Below are positions 25,009-34,008 of a stretch of DNA of 64,000 nucleotides, in pieces. The number at the start of each line of letters is the position of its first letter. Position 1 is the first letter of the stretch. Made by a program: the position numbers and the translations under genes. Below the pieces are notes generated by a model. It saw only the letters and a program-made list of their open reading frames with translations. It made no database searches and was not told the DNA's origin. Origin of the DNA: JARRNE01 sp963824085. Its GTDB lineage: Bacteria; Pseudomonadota; Gammaproteobacteria; Chromatiales; Chromatiaceae. Location: assembly GCA_963824085.1 (NCBI GenBank), contig CAWGNT010000023.1, positions 496,001 to 560,000 of the forward strand, in the 5' to 3' direction.

Positions 25009-25304
25009 GTCGATGTCCTCAGGTGGAGTGTAGGAGGCCAGGGCCTCTTCTCCTCGTCTCGTAGGTCGCGCTGCGTCCTAGCTTGCTCGGTTTGGCGCTG
25101 AGCACCCCGCGAGTCAACCTGATCTAACCATCCAAATTGGTCTTGCCACTAAACGTAGACTTCGAATGACTATTTGAAAAGCAAATTACGTTAATTTTTG
25201 TCATTGACGTAAAGAATTCTTCAGTCATCCGCCCTCATCCCCGGTCGCCCAACCCGCCCGCTCGGCCAGCGGTCAAAGCCGGGGACTGCGGATCGAATGG
25301 GTGT
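25009..25304 (-). promoter_or_regulatory. AT-rich aceA upstream region with inverted repeat
   Basis: In an otherwise GC-rich genome, 25160–25225 is strongly AT-rich. Within it TTACGT (25186–25191) and ACGTAA (25207–25212) form an inverted repeat with a 15-base spacer, the pattern of a dimeric regulator site. No clean -35/-10 pair stands out. The region is the natural promoter position for aceA. Confidence 0.45.
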
Positions 25305-25367
25305 GCTGGCGGCTGGCGGCTGGCGGCTGGCGGCTGGCGGCTGGCGGCTGGCGGCTGGCGGCTGGCG
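25305..25367. repeat. Nine tandem copies of the 7-bp unit GCTGGCG
   Basis: Nine perfect head-to-tail copies of GCTGGCG, starting 4 bp beyond the stop of the CPCC-protein gene. A perfect array of short units usually varies in copy number by slippage. Single or degenerate copies of the same unit occur in other gaps of the window (near 33950, 35980 and 43210). Confidence 0.9.
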
Positions 25368-25371
25368 GAGC

Positions 25372-25767
25372 CTACCCGACAACGCGCCGCCAATAGGTCG
25401 AGCGCCAGTAGTAGAGGACCGTGGTGTCGCTCAGAGGATAGGAGTCTGCGTAACGCTCGCCCCGCTTCGGGTGCTCCACGTTGTCGACTGCGAGATCCAG
25501 TTGGCGCCAGCCGTCTTCGATTTCCTCACCTTCAACCGGTTTGCGCGTCGTACCTAGATTGCGCCGCTCCGAGGCGCCATAGTCCTGGAAGTTTTGCTGG
25601 GCGTCGCACAGGCTCACCCGGTTGCTGCTCCCGGGCATGAGCGGAAAGCGGAGTTGGCTGAGATCGTCCTCCCAGCCGCAGATGGGGCAGACCTGATGGA
25701 AGCCGGGCTGAAAGTCGAATACGCGATAGCCGCAGCAGGGGCAGGGAAATCGCTCAGAGTGACGCAT
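25372..25767 (-). CDS. CPCC-type cysteine-rich protein
   Basis: A small cytoplasmic protein of 131 residues whose first 40 residues hold the pattern FPCPCCGYRVFD ... VCPICGWEDD, two CPxC knuckles matching the cysteine-rich CPCC family (metal-binding). The rest has SNRVSLCDAQQNFQDYGAS and GEEIEDGWRQLDLAVD, also typical of the family. The start ATG at 25767 removes a longer, unlikely frame beginning further upstream. Function unknown. The 3' end lies against the tandem repeat. Confidence 0.8.
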   Translation of the reverse strand: MRHSERFPCPCCGYRVFDFQPGFHQVCPICGWEDDLSQLRFPLMPGSSNRVSLCDAQQNFQDYGASERRNLGTTRKPVEGEEIEDGWRQLDLAVDNVEHPKRGERYADSYPLSDTTVLYYWRSTYWRRVVG

Positions 25768-26052
25768 GGTGTGCTCTCGGCATTGCTGGCTTGGCCAAGG
25801 CTCCGCTGATACCGCAACCCGGCTGCACGAGTCGTCGTCCCAAACTATACCGAACCCACCCAGGCTTTTCGCTATTGGACCAGGAAATGGGAACCCATCG
25901 GGGGCGCTGCGGTGGCCTTGACCCTCTTCTTGGGCGTCCCTCTCCCGAGGTCCACGCGTCCGGAGGTTACCACCGGGGGGCGCAGCCAACCGCCGGCCCT
26001 TACAACATCGTGATTGCCCACGACGCTGGACGGCTAGTCTGACTAGCTTAAT

Positions 26053-26227
26053 CCTAGAAAGAGCTGTTCACCACGAAGTGCACGAAGAAACACGAAGAAG
26101 AACAGAGTCGTCGAGATGAGTTTGGCTGATCTTTGTCGCACCCGCAGGGTGAAGCCCCAAGTCTCCACATATCATTAAAATCCTTCGTGCTCTTCGTGTG
26201 CTTCGTGGTTCAACTGCCGGGTTCAGG
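26053..26227. mobile_element. 175-bp CACGAAG element, copy B (MITE-like)
   Basis: Near-identical inverse copy of the element at 15910, exactly the same length, flanked by a perfect 5-bp duplication TTAAT (26048–26052 and 26228–26232). It begins CCTAGAAAG and ends TTCAGG. Inverted CACGAAG/CTTCGTG arms at both ends and a small internal CACCC/GGGTG hairpin. It lies between the CPCC gene and fba, without disturbing a gene. Confidence 0.88.
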
Positions 26228-26372
26228 TTAATCGGTCTGGCTATGCGCCTGTTGTTAGGATCGGTGCTTCCGCGTCGCTACTGCAGGGACCCGGCGCGCC
26301 GAGCGCCCGGTCGAGCACGGCCGCGGGTGTCGGTGGCAATGGAGCAGGGTCTATCTGGGCGTCAACGGAACG

Positions 26373-26396
26373 AAAAAGGGGCGCCGAGACGCCCCT
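26373..26396 (-). terminator. Rho-independent terminator of the fba operon
   Basis: On the minus strand, stem GGGGCG / CGCCCC with a 6-base loop, followed directly by TTTTT. It stands 26 bp past the fba stop and ends the tkt–gap–pgk–pyk–fba block. Confidence 0.88.
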
Positions 26397-26421
26397 GTTC
26401 AACCTAACGTGTAGTCGAGCC

Positions 26422-27486
26422 TCAGTTCACCTTGGGATCCAGCTCGCCCTTCGCGTAGCGCGTGGTCATGGCCTCCAGGGACGCGGGCTTGATCTTGCTG
26501 GCGTTGCCGGCGGTACCGAAGGCCTCGTAGCGTTCCTTGCAAATGCCCTTCATCGCCTTGGTCGCGGCGCTGAGGTATTTGCGGGGATCGAACTCCTTCG
26601 GGTTTTCGGCCAGGAACTTGCGCATCGCGCCGGTGGACGCCATGCGCAAGTCCGTGTCGATATTGACCTTGCGTACGCCGTTCTTTATGCCCTCGGCGAT
26701 CTCTTCGACCGGCACCCCGTAGGTCTCACCCATGTCGCCGCCGTACTTATTGATGATTGCGAGCCAGTCCTGCGGGACCGAGGAGGACCCATGCATGACC
26801 AAGTGGGTGTCGGGGATGCGGGCGTGGATCTCGCGGATGCGCTGGATCGCGAGGATATCGCCCGTCGGCGGACGCGTGAACTTGTAGGCGCCGTGGGAGG
26901 TGCCGATGGCAATGGCCAGCGCATCGACGTGGGTGTCTTTGACGAATCGAGCGGCCTCTTCCGGATCGGTCAAGAGCTGGCTGTGGTCGAGCTTGCCCTC
27001 GGCGCCGGAACCGTCCTCTTCACCCGCCATCCCAGTCTCGAGCGAGCCAAGACAGCCAAGCTCGCCTTCCACGGACACACCGCACGCGTGTGCCAAATCG
27101 ACCACTTGACGCGTGACCCGAGCGTTGTAGTCATAGTCCATCGGCGTCTTCATATCCTCGCCGAGGGAGCCGTCCATCATCACTGAGCTGAAGCCGAGCT
27201 GGATCGAGCGCTGGCACACGGCCGGCGACGCACCGTGGTCCTGATGCATGACCACGGGTATGTGTGGCCACTCTTCGATCGCGGACAGGATCAGGTGGCG
27301 TAGGAAGGGCGCACCGGCATATTTGCGCGCGCCCGCGGACGCCTGCACGATGACCGGGGAGTCGGTCTCGTCGGCCGCCTCCATGATGGCGCGCATCTGC
27401 TCGAGGTTGTTTACGTTGAAAGCGGGGACGCCGTAGCCGTGCTCGGCGGCATGGTCCAGTAGCTGACGCAGGGAAATCAGAGCCAT
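26422..27486 (-). CDS. fba: Fructose-bisphosphate aldolase, class II
   Basis: A zinc-dependent aldolase of 354 residues that condenses or splits fructose 1,6-bisphosphate. Motifs: VPAFNVNNLEQMRAIMEAAD, the zinc/base block VVMHQDHGASPAVCQRSIQL, the SVMMDGSLGEDMKTPMDYDYN segment, then AIAIGTSHGAYKF and VMHGSSSVP. Length and the Calvin-cycle/gluconeogenic neighbourhood fit the long class IIB-like proteins (CbbA group). It is the last gene of the minus-strand set tkt, gap, pgk, pyk, fba, 55 bp after pyk, and a terminator follows. Such clusters serve gluconeogenesis and, in autotrophs, the Calvin cycle, but no RuBisCO is in the window. Confidence 0.95.
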   Translation of the reverse strand: MALISLRQLLDHAAEHGYGVPAFNVNNLEQMRAIMEAADETDSPVIVQASAGARKYAGAPFLRHLILSAIEEWPHIPVVMHQDHGASPAVCQRSIQLGFSSVMMDGSLGEDMKTPMDYDYNARVTRQVVDLAHACGVSVEGELGCLGSLETGMAGEEDGSGAEGKLDHSQLLTDPEEAARFVKDTHVDALAIAIGTSHGAYKFTRPPTGDILAIQRIREIHARIPDTHLVMHGSSSVPQDWLAIINKYGGDMGETYGVPVEEIAEGIKNGVRKVNIDTDLRMASTGAMRKFLAENPKEFDPRKYLSAATKAMKGICKERYEAFGTAGNASKIKPASLEAMTTRYAKGELDPKVN

Positions 27487-27541
27487 GGTGAGGTCTCCTC
27501 GTTAGTTCGGCTTGGAAATTAGAAACCAGGAATGTCTCGGG

Positions 27542-28993
27542 CTAGTCCTCGGTTAGGAGCGCGTGCTCCCCGACCCGCATGATTTTCATGATATTGGTCT
27601 GTCCTTCGACTCCGGAGCGGTCACCCTTCGTGATGATTACCAGGTCGCCGTCGCGCACCGTGCCGCGACGCAGCAGCTCCTCGACGACCTCTCGGTTGAC
27701 CTCGTGTATGTCCGTGCTCGCCACATCGAAGCTTACCGGATAGACGCCCCGAAAAAGCGTTACTTTTCTACGCGTTGCCGCGTGGCGAGTCAAGGCGTAG
27801 ATGGGGATGCCCGAGCGGATGCGCGACATCCATTTGACCGTGGAGCCGGTTTCGGTCAGGGCAGCGATCGCCTTCACCCCGAGGTGGTTCGCGGTATACA
27901 TCGTTGCCATGGCGATGGCTTCGTCCACGCGCCCGAATACCGAATCGAGACGATGGCCGGACCGGCGAGCGCTCGAATGCTTCTCCGCTTCCTGGCAAAT
28001 GCGGTGCATCGCCTCAACCACCTTTGCCGGGTACTTCCCCACCGAGGTCTCGGCGGACAGCATCACCGCATCCGTGCCGTCCAGGACCGCGTTCGCCACG
28101 TCGAACACCTCGGCCCGGGTGGGGATCGGGTTCGCGATCATCGACTGCATCATCTGAGTCGCGGTGATGACCACGCTGTTCATCTCCCGCGCCTTGCTGA
28201 TTACCGTCTTCTGCACTGCCGGGAGCTCCGCGTCGCCGACCTCGACGCCGAGATCCCCGCGGGCGATCATGATCGCATCCGCCGCGAGGATGATATCCTC
28301 GATCCCGCGCAGCGCATCGGCCCGCTCGATCTTGGCCAGGATGCCACCCTTACCACCGGCGGCCTCAAAAATCTCCCGCGCCAGGCGGACATCGTCGGCC
28401 GTGCGCACGAAGGACACCGCCACATAGTCGGCCTTGATCTCGGCCGCGAAGCGAATGTCTTCCATGTCCTTATCGGTCAGGGCGGGTGCGGATAGCCCGC
28501 CTCCCTTCTTATTGATGCCCTTCTGATCCGAGAGCTTGCCGCCCACGACCACCCTGCAGCGGACGAACCCGTCGGCGGCCTCCTCCACCCGTAGCTCTAT
28601 CGCACCGTCATCGAGGAGGAGGGTGTCACCCGGGGCAACGTCTTGGGACAGCCCCGCATAGGTAGTGCCCACTCGGCGATGGTCGCCGCTGTCGAGCGGG
28701 CAGCTCGCGTCCAAAAGGAAATCATCGCCTGGGGTGAGCTCCACGGGGCCGCCCTGGAAACCGCCGATACGGATCTTCGGACCTTGAAGGTCGGTCAGGA
28801 CAGCAACCTCGCGCCCGGCGGCCTGCGCCCGCTCACGCATGCGCTCCGCACGCTCGCGATGACGGGCGTGCGTGTCGTGGGAGAGATTCAGACGGACGAC
28901 GTCAACGCCTGCGGCAACGAGCCCGTCCATGACCTCTCCGGTGTCGGTGGCCGGCCCGAGCGTAGCGACGATTTTTGTGCGTCTGGGGATCAT
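27542..28993 (-). CDS. pyk: Pyruvate kinase
   Basis: Converts phosphoenolpyruvate and ADP to pyruvate and ATP. The 483-residue protein begins RRTKIVATLGPATDTGEVMD and has the DLQGPKIRIGGF block, the KGINKKGGGLSAPALTDKDM loop, the catalytic lysine block GILAKIERADALRGI, the metal site ILAADAIMIARGDLGVEVG and the NSVVITATQMMQSMI block. The C-terminal allosteric domain is present (AVIALTETGSTVKW-type segment and the GRRGTVRDGDLVIITKGD end). Length is typical (470–480). It lies 65 bp after pgk, in the same direction. Confidence 0.95.
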   Translation of the reverse strand: MIPRRTKIVATLGPATDTGEVMDGLVAAGVDVVRLNLSHDTHARHRERAERMRERAQAAGREVAVLTDLQGPKIRIGGFQGGPVELTPGDDFLLDASCPLDSGDHRRVGTTYAGLSQDVAPGDTLLLDDGAIELRVEEAADGFVRCRVVVGGKLSDQKGINKKGGGLSAPALTDKDMEDIRFAAEIKADYVAVSFVRTADDVRLAREIFEAAGGKGGILAKIERADALRGIEDIILAADAIMIARGDLGVEVGDAELPAVQKTVISKAREMNSVVITATQMMQSMIANPIPTRAEVFDVANAVLDGTDAVMLSAETSVGKYPAKVVEAMHRICQEAEKHSSARRSGHRLDSVFGRVDEAIAMATMYTANHLGVKAIAALTETGSTVKWMSRIRSGIPIYALTRHAATRRKVTLFRGVYPVSFDVASTDIHEVNREVVEELLRRGTVRDGDLVIITKGDRSGVEGQTNIMKIMRVGEHALLTED

Positions 28994-29058
28994 TGGGCTA
29001 CAGCTTCCAGCTTTCGGCCCCCAGCTAGATTGCTGGAGGCCATGGGCCGGGGGCTGCC

Positions 29059-30240
29059 TCAGTCCTTTGCCCGCCCTTCGAGCATGGCAACGGCCGGCAG
29101 GGTCTTGCCCTCCAGGTACTCCAGAAAGGCACCCCCAGCGGTCGAGATGTAGGATACCTTGTCGTAGATGTCATATTTCTGGACCGCCGCGATGGTGTCG
29201 CCACCGCCCGCGAGGCTGAACCCGGCGGCGTTGGCAATGGCCATCGACACGGTCCTGGTGCCCTCGCCGAACTGATCGAACTCGAACACACCGACCGGGC
29301 CGTTCCAGACGATGGTACCTGCCTTCGAGATAATGTCGGCCAGCTCCTGCGCGGACTTCGGACCAATATCGAAGATCATGTCGTCGTCGGCAACATCGGA
29401 CGCGTCCTTGAGCACGGCAGGCTCGTTCTCGTCGAACTTCTTGCCGACCACGACGTCGACCGCAATCGGGATGCTGGCGCCGCGGGCTTCCATCTTCTCC
29501 ATAAGAGCCGTGGCGGTGGACACCAGATCGGCCTCGCAGAGCGACTTGCCGACATTCTTGCCGGATGCCTTGAGGAAGGTGTTGGCGATGCCGCCGCCCA
29601 CGACGAGCTGATCCACCTTCTCGGAGAGGGACTCGAGCACCGTGAGCTTGGTGGAGACCTTCGATCCGCCCACAATGGCAACCATGGGGCGGGCCGGATT
29701 GGCCAGCGCCTTGTCGAGGGCGTCGAGCTCCTCGGCCAGCAGGAGGCCGGCGCATGCAACCGGTGCAAACTTCCCGGCGCCGTGCGTGGATGCCTGGGCA
29801 CGGTGTGCCGTGCCGAAGGCGTCCATCACGTAGACGTCGCACAAGCTCGCATACTTCTTCGCGAGCTCCTCGTTGTCCTTCTTTTCGCCCTTGTTGAAGC
29901 GGACATTCTCCAGGAGCACCAGTTCGCCTTCCGCGACCTGAGGCGCCTGATCGAGATAGTCTTTGATCAGGTGAACCGGCTTGCCGAGCTTGTCGGACAT
30001 GTTGTCTGCAACGGGCTTCAGGGAGTTTTCCTCCGAGTAGACGCCCTCTTCCGGCCGGCCCAGGTGCGACATCACCATTACCCTGGCCCCAGCCTTGATG
30101 CAGTGCTCGAACGTCGGCATGGACGCGCTGATACGAGCGTCCGAGGTCACCTTCCCCTCCTTTACCGGGACGTTGAGATCGGACCGGATCAGTACCCGCT
30201 TGCCCTTAAGGTCGAGGTCGGTCAGCTTGATGAAGGACAT
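29059..30240 (-). CDS. pgk: Phosphoglycerate kinase
   Basis: Transfers phosphate between 1,3-bisphosphoglycerate and ADP. The 393-residue protein starts FIKLTDLDLKGKRVLIRSDLNVP and shows MVMSHLGRPEEGVYSEENSL, VLLENVRFNKGEKKDNEEL, VMDAFGTAHRAQAST, PMVAIVGGSKVSTKL and, near the C-terminus, AGTIVWNGPVGVFEFDQF then AGGGDTIAAVQKY. All expected substrate-binding pieces are present. It lies 149 bp after gap. Length matches the family (about 390). Confidence 0.96.
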   Translation of the reverse strand: MSFIKLTDLDLKGKRVLIRSDLNVPVKEGKVTSDARISASMPTFEHCIKAGARVMVMSHLGRPEEGVYSEENSLKPVADNMSDKLGKPVHLIKDYLDQAPQVAEGELVLLENVRFNKGEKKDNEELAKKYASLCDVYVMDAFGTAHRAQASTHGAGKFAPVACAGLLLAEELDALDKALANPARPMVAIVGGSKVSTKLTVLESLSEKVDQLVVGGGIANTFLKASGKNVGKSLCEADLVSTATALMEKMEARGASIPIAVDVVVGKKFDENEPAVLKDASDVADDDMIFDIGPKSAQELADIISKAGTIVWNGPVGVFEFDQFGEGTRTVSMAIANAAGFSLAGGGDTIAAVQKYDIYDKVSYISTAGGAFLEYLEGKTLPAVAMLEGRAKD

Positions 30241-30389
30241 GGGTGAAACTCCCTTCGTGGTGGGTCAAAAAACGATCTGGTAAACCCAATGGCTTACCGG
30301 ATGGCTCTGCGATAGAAACGAGGATCTCGAACCAAGGGCCGAGGAGACCAGCCACGCTTCGCCTCCTCAGCCCTTTTCCTACTAGGTCC

Positions 30390-31391
30390 TCACTTAGCTA
30401 CGTGCTCGACCATGCGCAGCATGTTGCACGTATAGCCGTACTCGTTGTCGTACCAGGCGACCACCTTCACGAAGGTGGGATCGAGCTGGATTCCGGCCCC
30501 GGCATCGAAGATGGACGGCGTGTTGCGGCCGCGGAAATCGGTGGCTACCACCTTGTCCTCGGTGTACGCCAGGACGCCTGCCAGATCGCCGGACTCGGAG
30601 GCCGCCTTCATGGCGGCGCAGATCTCGGCATAGCTCGCGTCCTTGTTCAGCTCGACGGTGAGGTCAACCACCGAGACGTCGGAGGTCGGCACCCTGAAAG
30701 CCATGCCCGTGAGCTTGCCGTTAAGCTCGGGCAGCACTTTGCCTACCGCCTTGGCGGCACCGGTCGAAGACGGGATGATGTTCTCCAGGATACCGCGACC
30801 GCCGCGCCAATCCTTCCTCGACGGGCCGTCCACGGTCTTCTGGGTGGCTGTCGCGGCATGCACGGTGGTCATCAGGCCGCGCTTAACGCCCCAATTGTCA
30901 TGCAGGACCTTGGTGACGGGCGCCAGGCAGTTGGTGGTGCAGGAAGCGGCAGAGACGATCGCCTGGCCGTCGTAGGTCTTGTGGTTGACGCCGTAGACGA
31001 ACATCGGCGTGCTGTCCTTGGAGGGAGCGGACTGCACCACCTTCTTGGCACCGGCACCGATGTGCCCCTGGCAGGTCTCCTGGGTCAGGAAGAAGCCGGT
31101 GCACTCGATGACCAGATCCGCGCCGACATCGCCCCACTTCAGGTTCGCGGGGTCTTTCTCGGCGGTGAGACGGATGCCCTTGCCGTTGACAACCATGGTG
31201 TCGCCTTCCACACCGATCTGGCCGCCGAAGTTGCCGTGGACCGAGTCGTACTTGAGCATGTAGGCGAGGTAGTCGGGCTCCAAGAGGTCGTTGATGCCGA
31301 CGACTTCGATGTTGGGGAACTCCTTTGCGATGGCGCGAAAGGCCATGCGACCGATGCGGCCAAAGCCGTTGATACCTACTTTGACAGTCAT
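30390..31391 (-). CDS. gap: Glyceraldehyde-3-phosphate dehydrogenase, type I
   Basis: Oxidises glyceraldehyde 3-phosphate with NAD(P) and phosphate. The 333-residue protein has the Rossmann start KVGINGFGRIGRMAFRA, the active-site SAASCTTNCLAP with Cys151, the MTTVHAATATQKTVDGP block and the WYDNEYGYTCNMLRMVEHVA end. The cofactor loop after strand beta-2 reads INDLLEPDYLAYML; the Asp suggests NAD preference. Within the block tkt–gap–pgk–pyk–fba it lies 110 bp after tkt. Confidence 0.96.
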   Translation of the reverse strand: MTVKVGINGFGRIGRMAFRAIAKEFPNIEVVGINDLLEPDYLAYMLKYDSVHGNFGGQIGVEGDTMVVNGKGIRLTAEKDPANLKWGDVGADLVIECTGFFLTQETCQGHIGAGAKKVVQSAPSKDSTPMFVYGVNHKTYDGQAIVSAASCTTNCLAPVTKVLHDNWGVKRGLMTTVHAATATQKTVDGPSRKDWRGGRGILENIIPSSTGAAKAVGKVLPELNGKLTGMAFRVPTSDVSVVDLTVELNKDASYAEICAAMKAASESGDLAGVLAYTEDKVVATDFRGRNTPSIFDAGAGIQLDPTFVKVVAWYDNEYGYTCNMLRMVEHVAK

Positions 31392-31501
31392 GCGAATGCT
31401 CCTCGTCAGAGATTAAAGGATCATGCGGGATCTTAGGCCGCGGGGACCGGCTCGAACGGGCGCCGCTCCCCGGCCGCCTTCACGTCATCCCATGGGTTGC
31501 C

Positions 31502-33523
31502 TCAATGGGGCTTGCCTTGCAGCACGCCCTGCACAGCGAGGACGACCTTGTCCGCGGTGAAGCCAAACTCCTTGAAGAGCGCACCGGCCGGTGCAGACTC
31601 GCCGAAGCGGTCGATTCCGACCACGGCCCCATGGCTGCCGACGTACTTCCACCAACCATCCGTCACCGCCGCCTCGACGGCGACGCGTGCCGTGACCGCC
31701 TTGGGCAGCACCGACTCCTTGTAAGCGGCGTCCTGCGCGTCGAAGACGTTCGTGGAGGGCATGGACACGACACGGATGGCCTTGTCGTTCATTGCCTCAG
31801 CCGCCTTGACCGCGATCTCGACCTCGGAGCCGGTGGCGATGATGATCGCATCCGGGGTGCCCGAGCAGTCGCGCAGGACGTAGCCCCCGCGGGCAATGTC
31901 GGCGATCTGGGCCTCGGTGCGGCTCATGTGGGCAAGGTTCTGGCGCGAGAAGATCAGGCAGGTCGGGCCGGCCTTGCGCTCGATCGCCAGCTTCCAGGCA
32001 ACGACGGACTCCACCGCGTCGCAGGGACGCCACACACTCATCCTCGGGATCATCCGCAGCGTCGGGATCTGCTCAACGGGCTGGTGGGTGGGCCCATCCT
32101 CGCCGAGACCGATGGAGTCGTGGGTGTAGACGAAGATCGTCGGAACCTTCATCAGAGCCGCCATCCGCAAGGCATTGCGGGCGTACTCGGAGAACATCAG
32201 GAAGGTGCCGCCGTACGGGATGAAACCGCCGTGCAGGGCGATGCCGTTCATGATTGCGGACATGCCGAACTCACGCACGCCGTAATAAAGGTAGTTGCCG
32301 GACGCGTCCTCCTTGCTCACCCCCTTGCAGCCCTTCCAGATGGTGAGGTTGGAGCCGGCCAGGTCCGCAGAGCCCCCGAGGAGCTCCGGCAGCAGCGGGC
32401 CGAAGCCGTTGAGCGCGTTCTGGGACGCCTTACGGCTTGCGATGGTCTCCGCTTTCGCGTTCACAGAGTGTATGAAGTCGCTCGCCTGCGCGTCCCAGCC
32501 CTCCGGCAACTCACCGGCCACACGGCGCTTGAACTCGGCGGCCAGCTCCGGGTGCGCGGCCTCGTAGGCCGCGAACCGCTCGTTCCACCGTGCCTCGGCG
32601 TCGGCGCCGCGCTCCTTAGCACTCCAGCCTGCATAGATATGGCTGGGCACCTCGAACGGCGGATAGTCCCAGCCGATCGTCTCGCGCACCAGCGCAACCT
32701 CATCGTCGCCGAGGGGCGCACCGTGGCATTCTTCCTTCCCCTGCTTGTTCGGGGAGCCATAGCCGATGATGGTCTGGCAGCAAATAAGCGAAGGCTTGTC
32801 GGTAACCGAGCGAGCCTCTTCGATGGCTAACTTGACAGCCTCTGGATCGTGGCCGTCGACCTGCGGGATGACGTGCCAGCCATAAGCCTCGAACCGCTTG
32901 GGCGTGTTGTCGAGGAACCAAGCCGGCGTCGACCCGTGACCCCGGACCTCTCCGTCGATGGAGATATTGTTGTCGTCGTAGAAGGCAATCAGCTTTCCGA
33001 GACCCCATGCACCGGCGACGGAGCAAGCCTCGTGGGAGATGCCCTCCATCATGCAGCCGTCGCCGAGGAACGCGTAGGTGTAGTGGTCCACGATTTCATG
33101 CCCGGGACGGTTGAAGTGCGCCCCCAGCACCCGCTCGGCCAAGGCCATACCAACGGCATTACTGATGCCCTGTCCGAGCGGACCGGTGGTGGTCTCGATG
33201 CCCGGGGCATAGCCATATTCCGGATGGCCGGGGGTCTTGGAGTGGAGCTGCCTGAACTGCTTGAGGTCTTCCAGAGTCAGCTCGTACCCGGTGAGGTGGA
33301 GGAGGGAATAGACGAGCATGGAGCCATGCCCATTGGAGAGCACGAAACGGTCACGGTCGGCCCACTTGGGGCTCGCCGGGTTGTGCTTCATGTAGTCGTT
33401 CCAAAGCACTTCGGCGATATCCGCCATGCCCATGGGCGCGCCCGGGTGGCCGGATTTGGCCTTCTGCACCGCGTCCATGCTGAGAGCGCGGATGGCGTTA
33501 GCGAGTTCTCTACGTGAGGACAT
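31502..33523 (-). CDS. tkt: Transketolase
   Basis: Thiamine-diphosphate enzyme that moves two-carbon units between sugar phosphates in the pentose-phosphate (and Calvin) pathways. The 673-residue protein has the N-terminal KAKSGHPGAPMGMADIAEVL, the metal/ThDP block FLGDGCMMEGISHEACSVAG ... IAFYDDNNISIDG, the second-domain FIPYGGTFLMFSEYARNALRM, DSIGLGEDGPTHQPVEQI and the C-terminal VSMPSTNVFDAQDAAYKESV. Length is typical (about 665). It is the first gene of the minus-strand carbon block; a possible promoter lies about 220 bp upstream. Confidence 0.96.
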   Translation of the reverse strand: MSSRRELANAIRALSMDAVQKAKSGHPGAPMGMADIAEVLWNDYMKHNPASPKWADRDRFVLSNGHGSMLVYSLLHLTGYELTLEDLKQFRQLHSKTPGHPEYGYAPGIETTTGPLGQGISNAVGMALAERVLGAHFNRPGHEIVDHYTYAFLGDGCMMEGISHEACSVAGAWGLGKLIAFYDDNNISIDGEVRGHGSTPAWFLDNTPKRFEAYGWHVIPQVDGHDPEAVKLAIEEARSVTDKPSLICCQTIIGYGSPNKQGKEECHGAPLGDDEVALVRETIGWDYPPFEVPSHIYAGWSAKERGADAEARWNERFAAYEAAHPELAAEFKRRVAGELPEGWDAQASDFIHSVNAKAETIASRKASQNALNGFGPLLPELLGGSADLAGSNLTIWKGCKGVSKEDASGNYLYYGVREFGMSAIMNGIALHGGFIPYGGTFLMFSEYARNALRMAALMKVPTIFVYTHDSIGLGEDGPTHQPVEQIPTLRMIPRMSVWRPCDAVESVVAWKLAIERKAGPTCLIFSRQNLAHMSRTEAQIADIARGGYVLRDCSGTPDAIIIATGSEVEIAVKAAEAMNDKAIRVVSMPSTNVFDAQDAAYKESVLPKAVTARVAVEAAVTDGWWKYVGSHGAVVGIDRFGESAPAGALFKEFGFTADKVVLAVQGVLQGKPH

Positions 33524-34008
33524 TAGCCCCTCCTCTGTAAGCGATTACCAGAGCGTTCCGCTTGGCGCGGCCAGCGGCATCGGCGATGGACGTGCGACTG
33601 TTAGTGGCATGGGAAGCGGCGCGAGTATCCTTTCCGCTCCCCACCAGGCCGGCATGGAGCCGCTGCTCCGACGCCTCTCCCCGTGTGGAGCCGGAGCCCA
33701 GCAAGGCTAGAAAGATCGCCTATTCTGGCGCACAGCGACTGGTTACGACAAAGAAACTAACCTTATGCCGTCAAAAAATGTTTTATCAGTTCCTTATATT
33801 GCGATGTTTTAACCCTATGAGAGCCGCCAGCGGTTAGCTAGACGAGATCCAATGCGTAGCGTCCGGACAAGTCATCCTTACGCTCACCGTGCGGCACTGC
33901 CGCGCCAAAGATCAAAACCTGACCATGCGGTTGGGGGCGGACGACTGGCGGCTGACGGCTTAAGCAAGCGGTCTTTCGCTTTGTGAGGACCGGACGACCG
34001 CCGGCGAC
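33524..34008. other. Upstream region of the tkt operon
   Basis: This 485-bp region lies between tkt and the thioredoxin-fold gene, both on the minus strand. It contains an AT-rich part (33750–33825) that is the likely tkt promoter region, and near 33946 a copy of the GCTGGCG-type unit. No gene is evident. Confidence 0.45.
33746..33774 (-). promoter_or_regulatory. Candidate promoter of tkt operon
   Basis: On the minus strand, TTGACG (plus 33769–33774) is a good -35 box. The -10 position, 17 bases on, reads TTGTCG (plus 33746–33751), a weak match to TATAAT. It lies in the most AT-rich part of the gap and would give a leader of about 215 bases before tkt. Confidence 0.35.

Noticed and set aside
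25305..25367. CRISPR array
   Set aside because: The units are 7 bp and contiguous with no spacers, so it is a tandem repeat, not a CRISPR.
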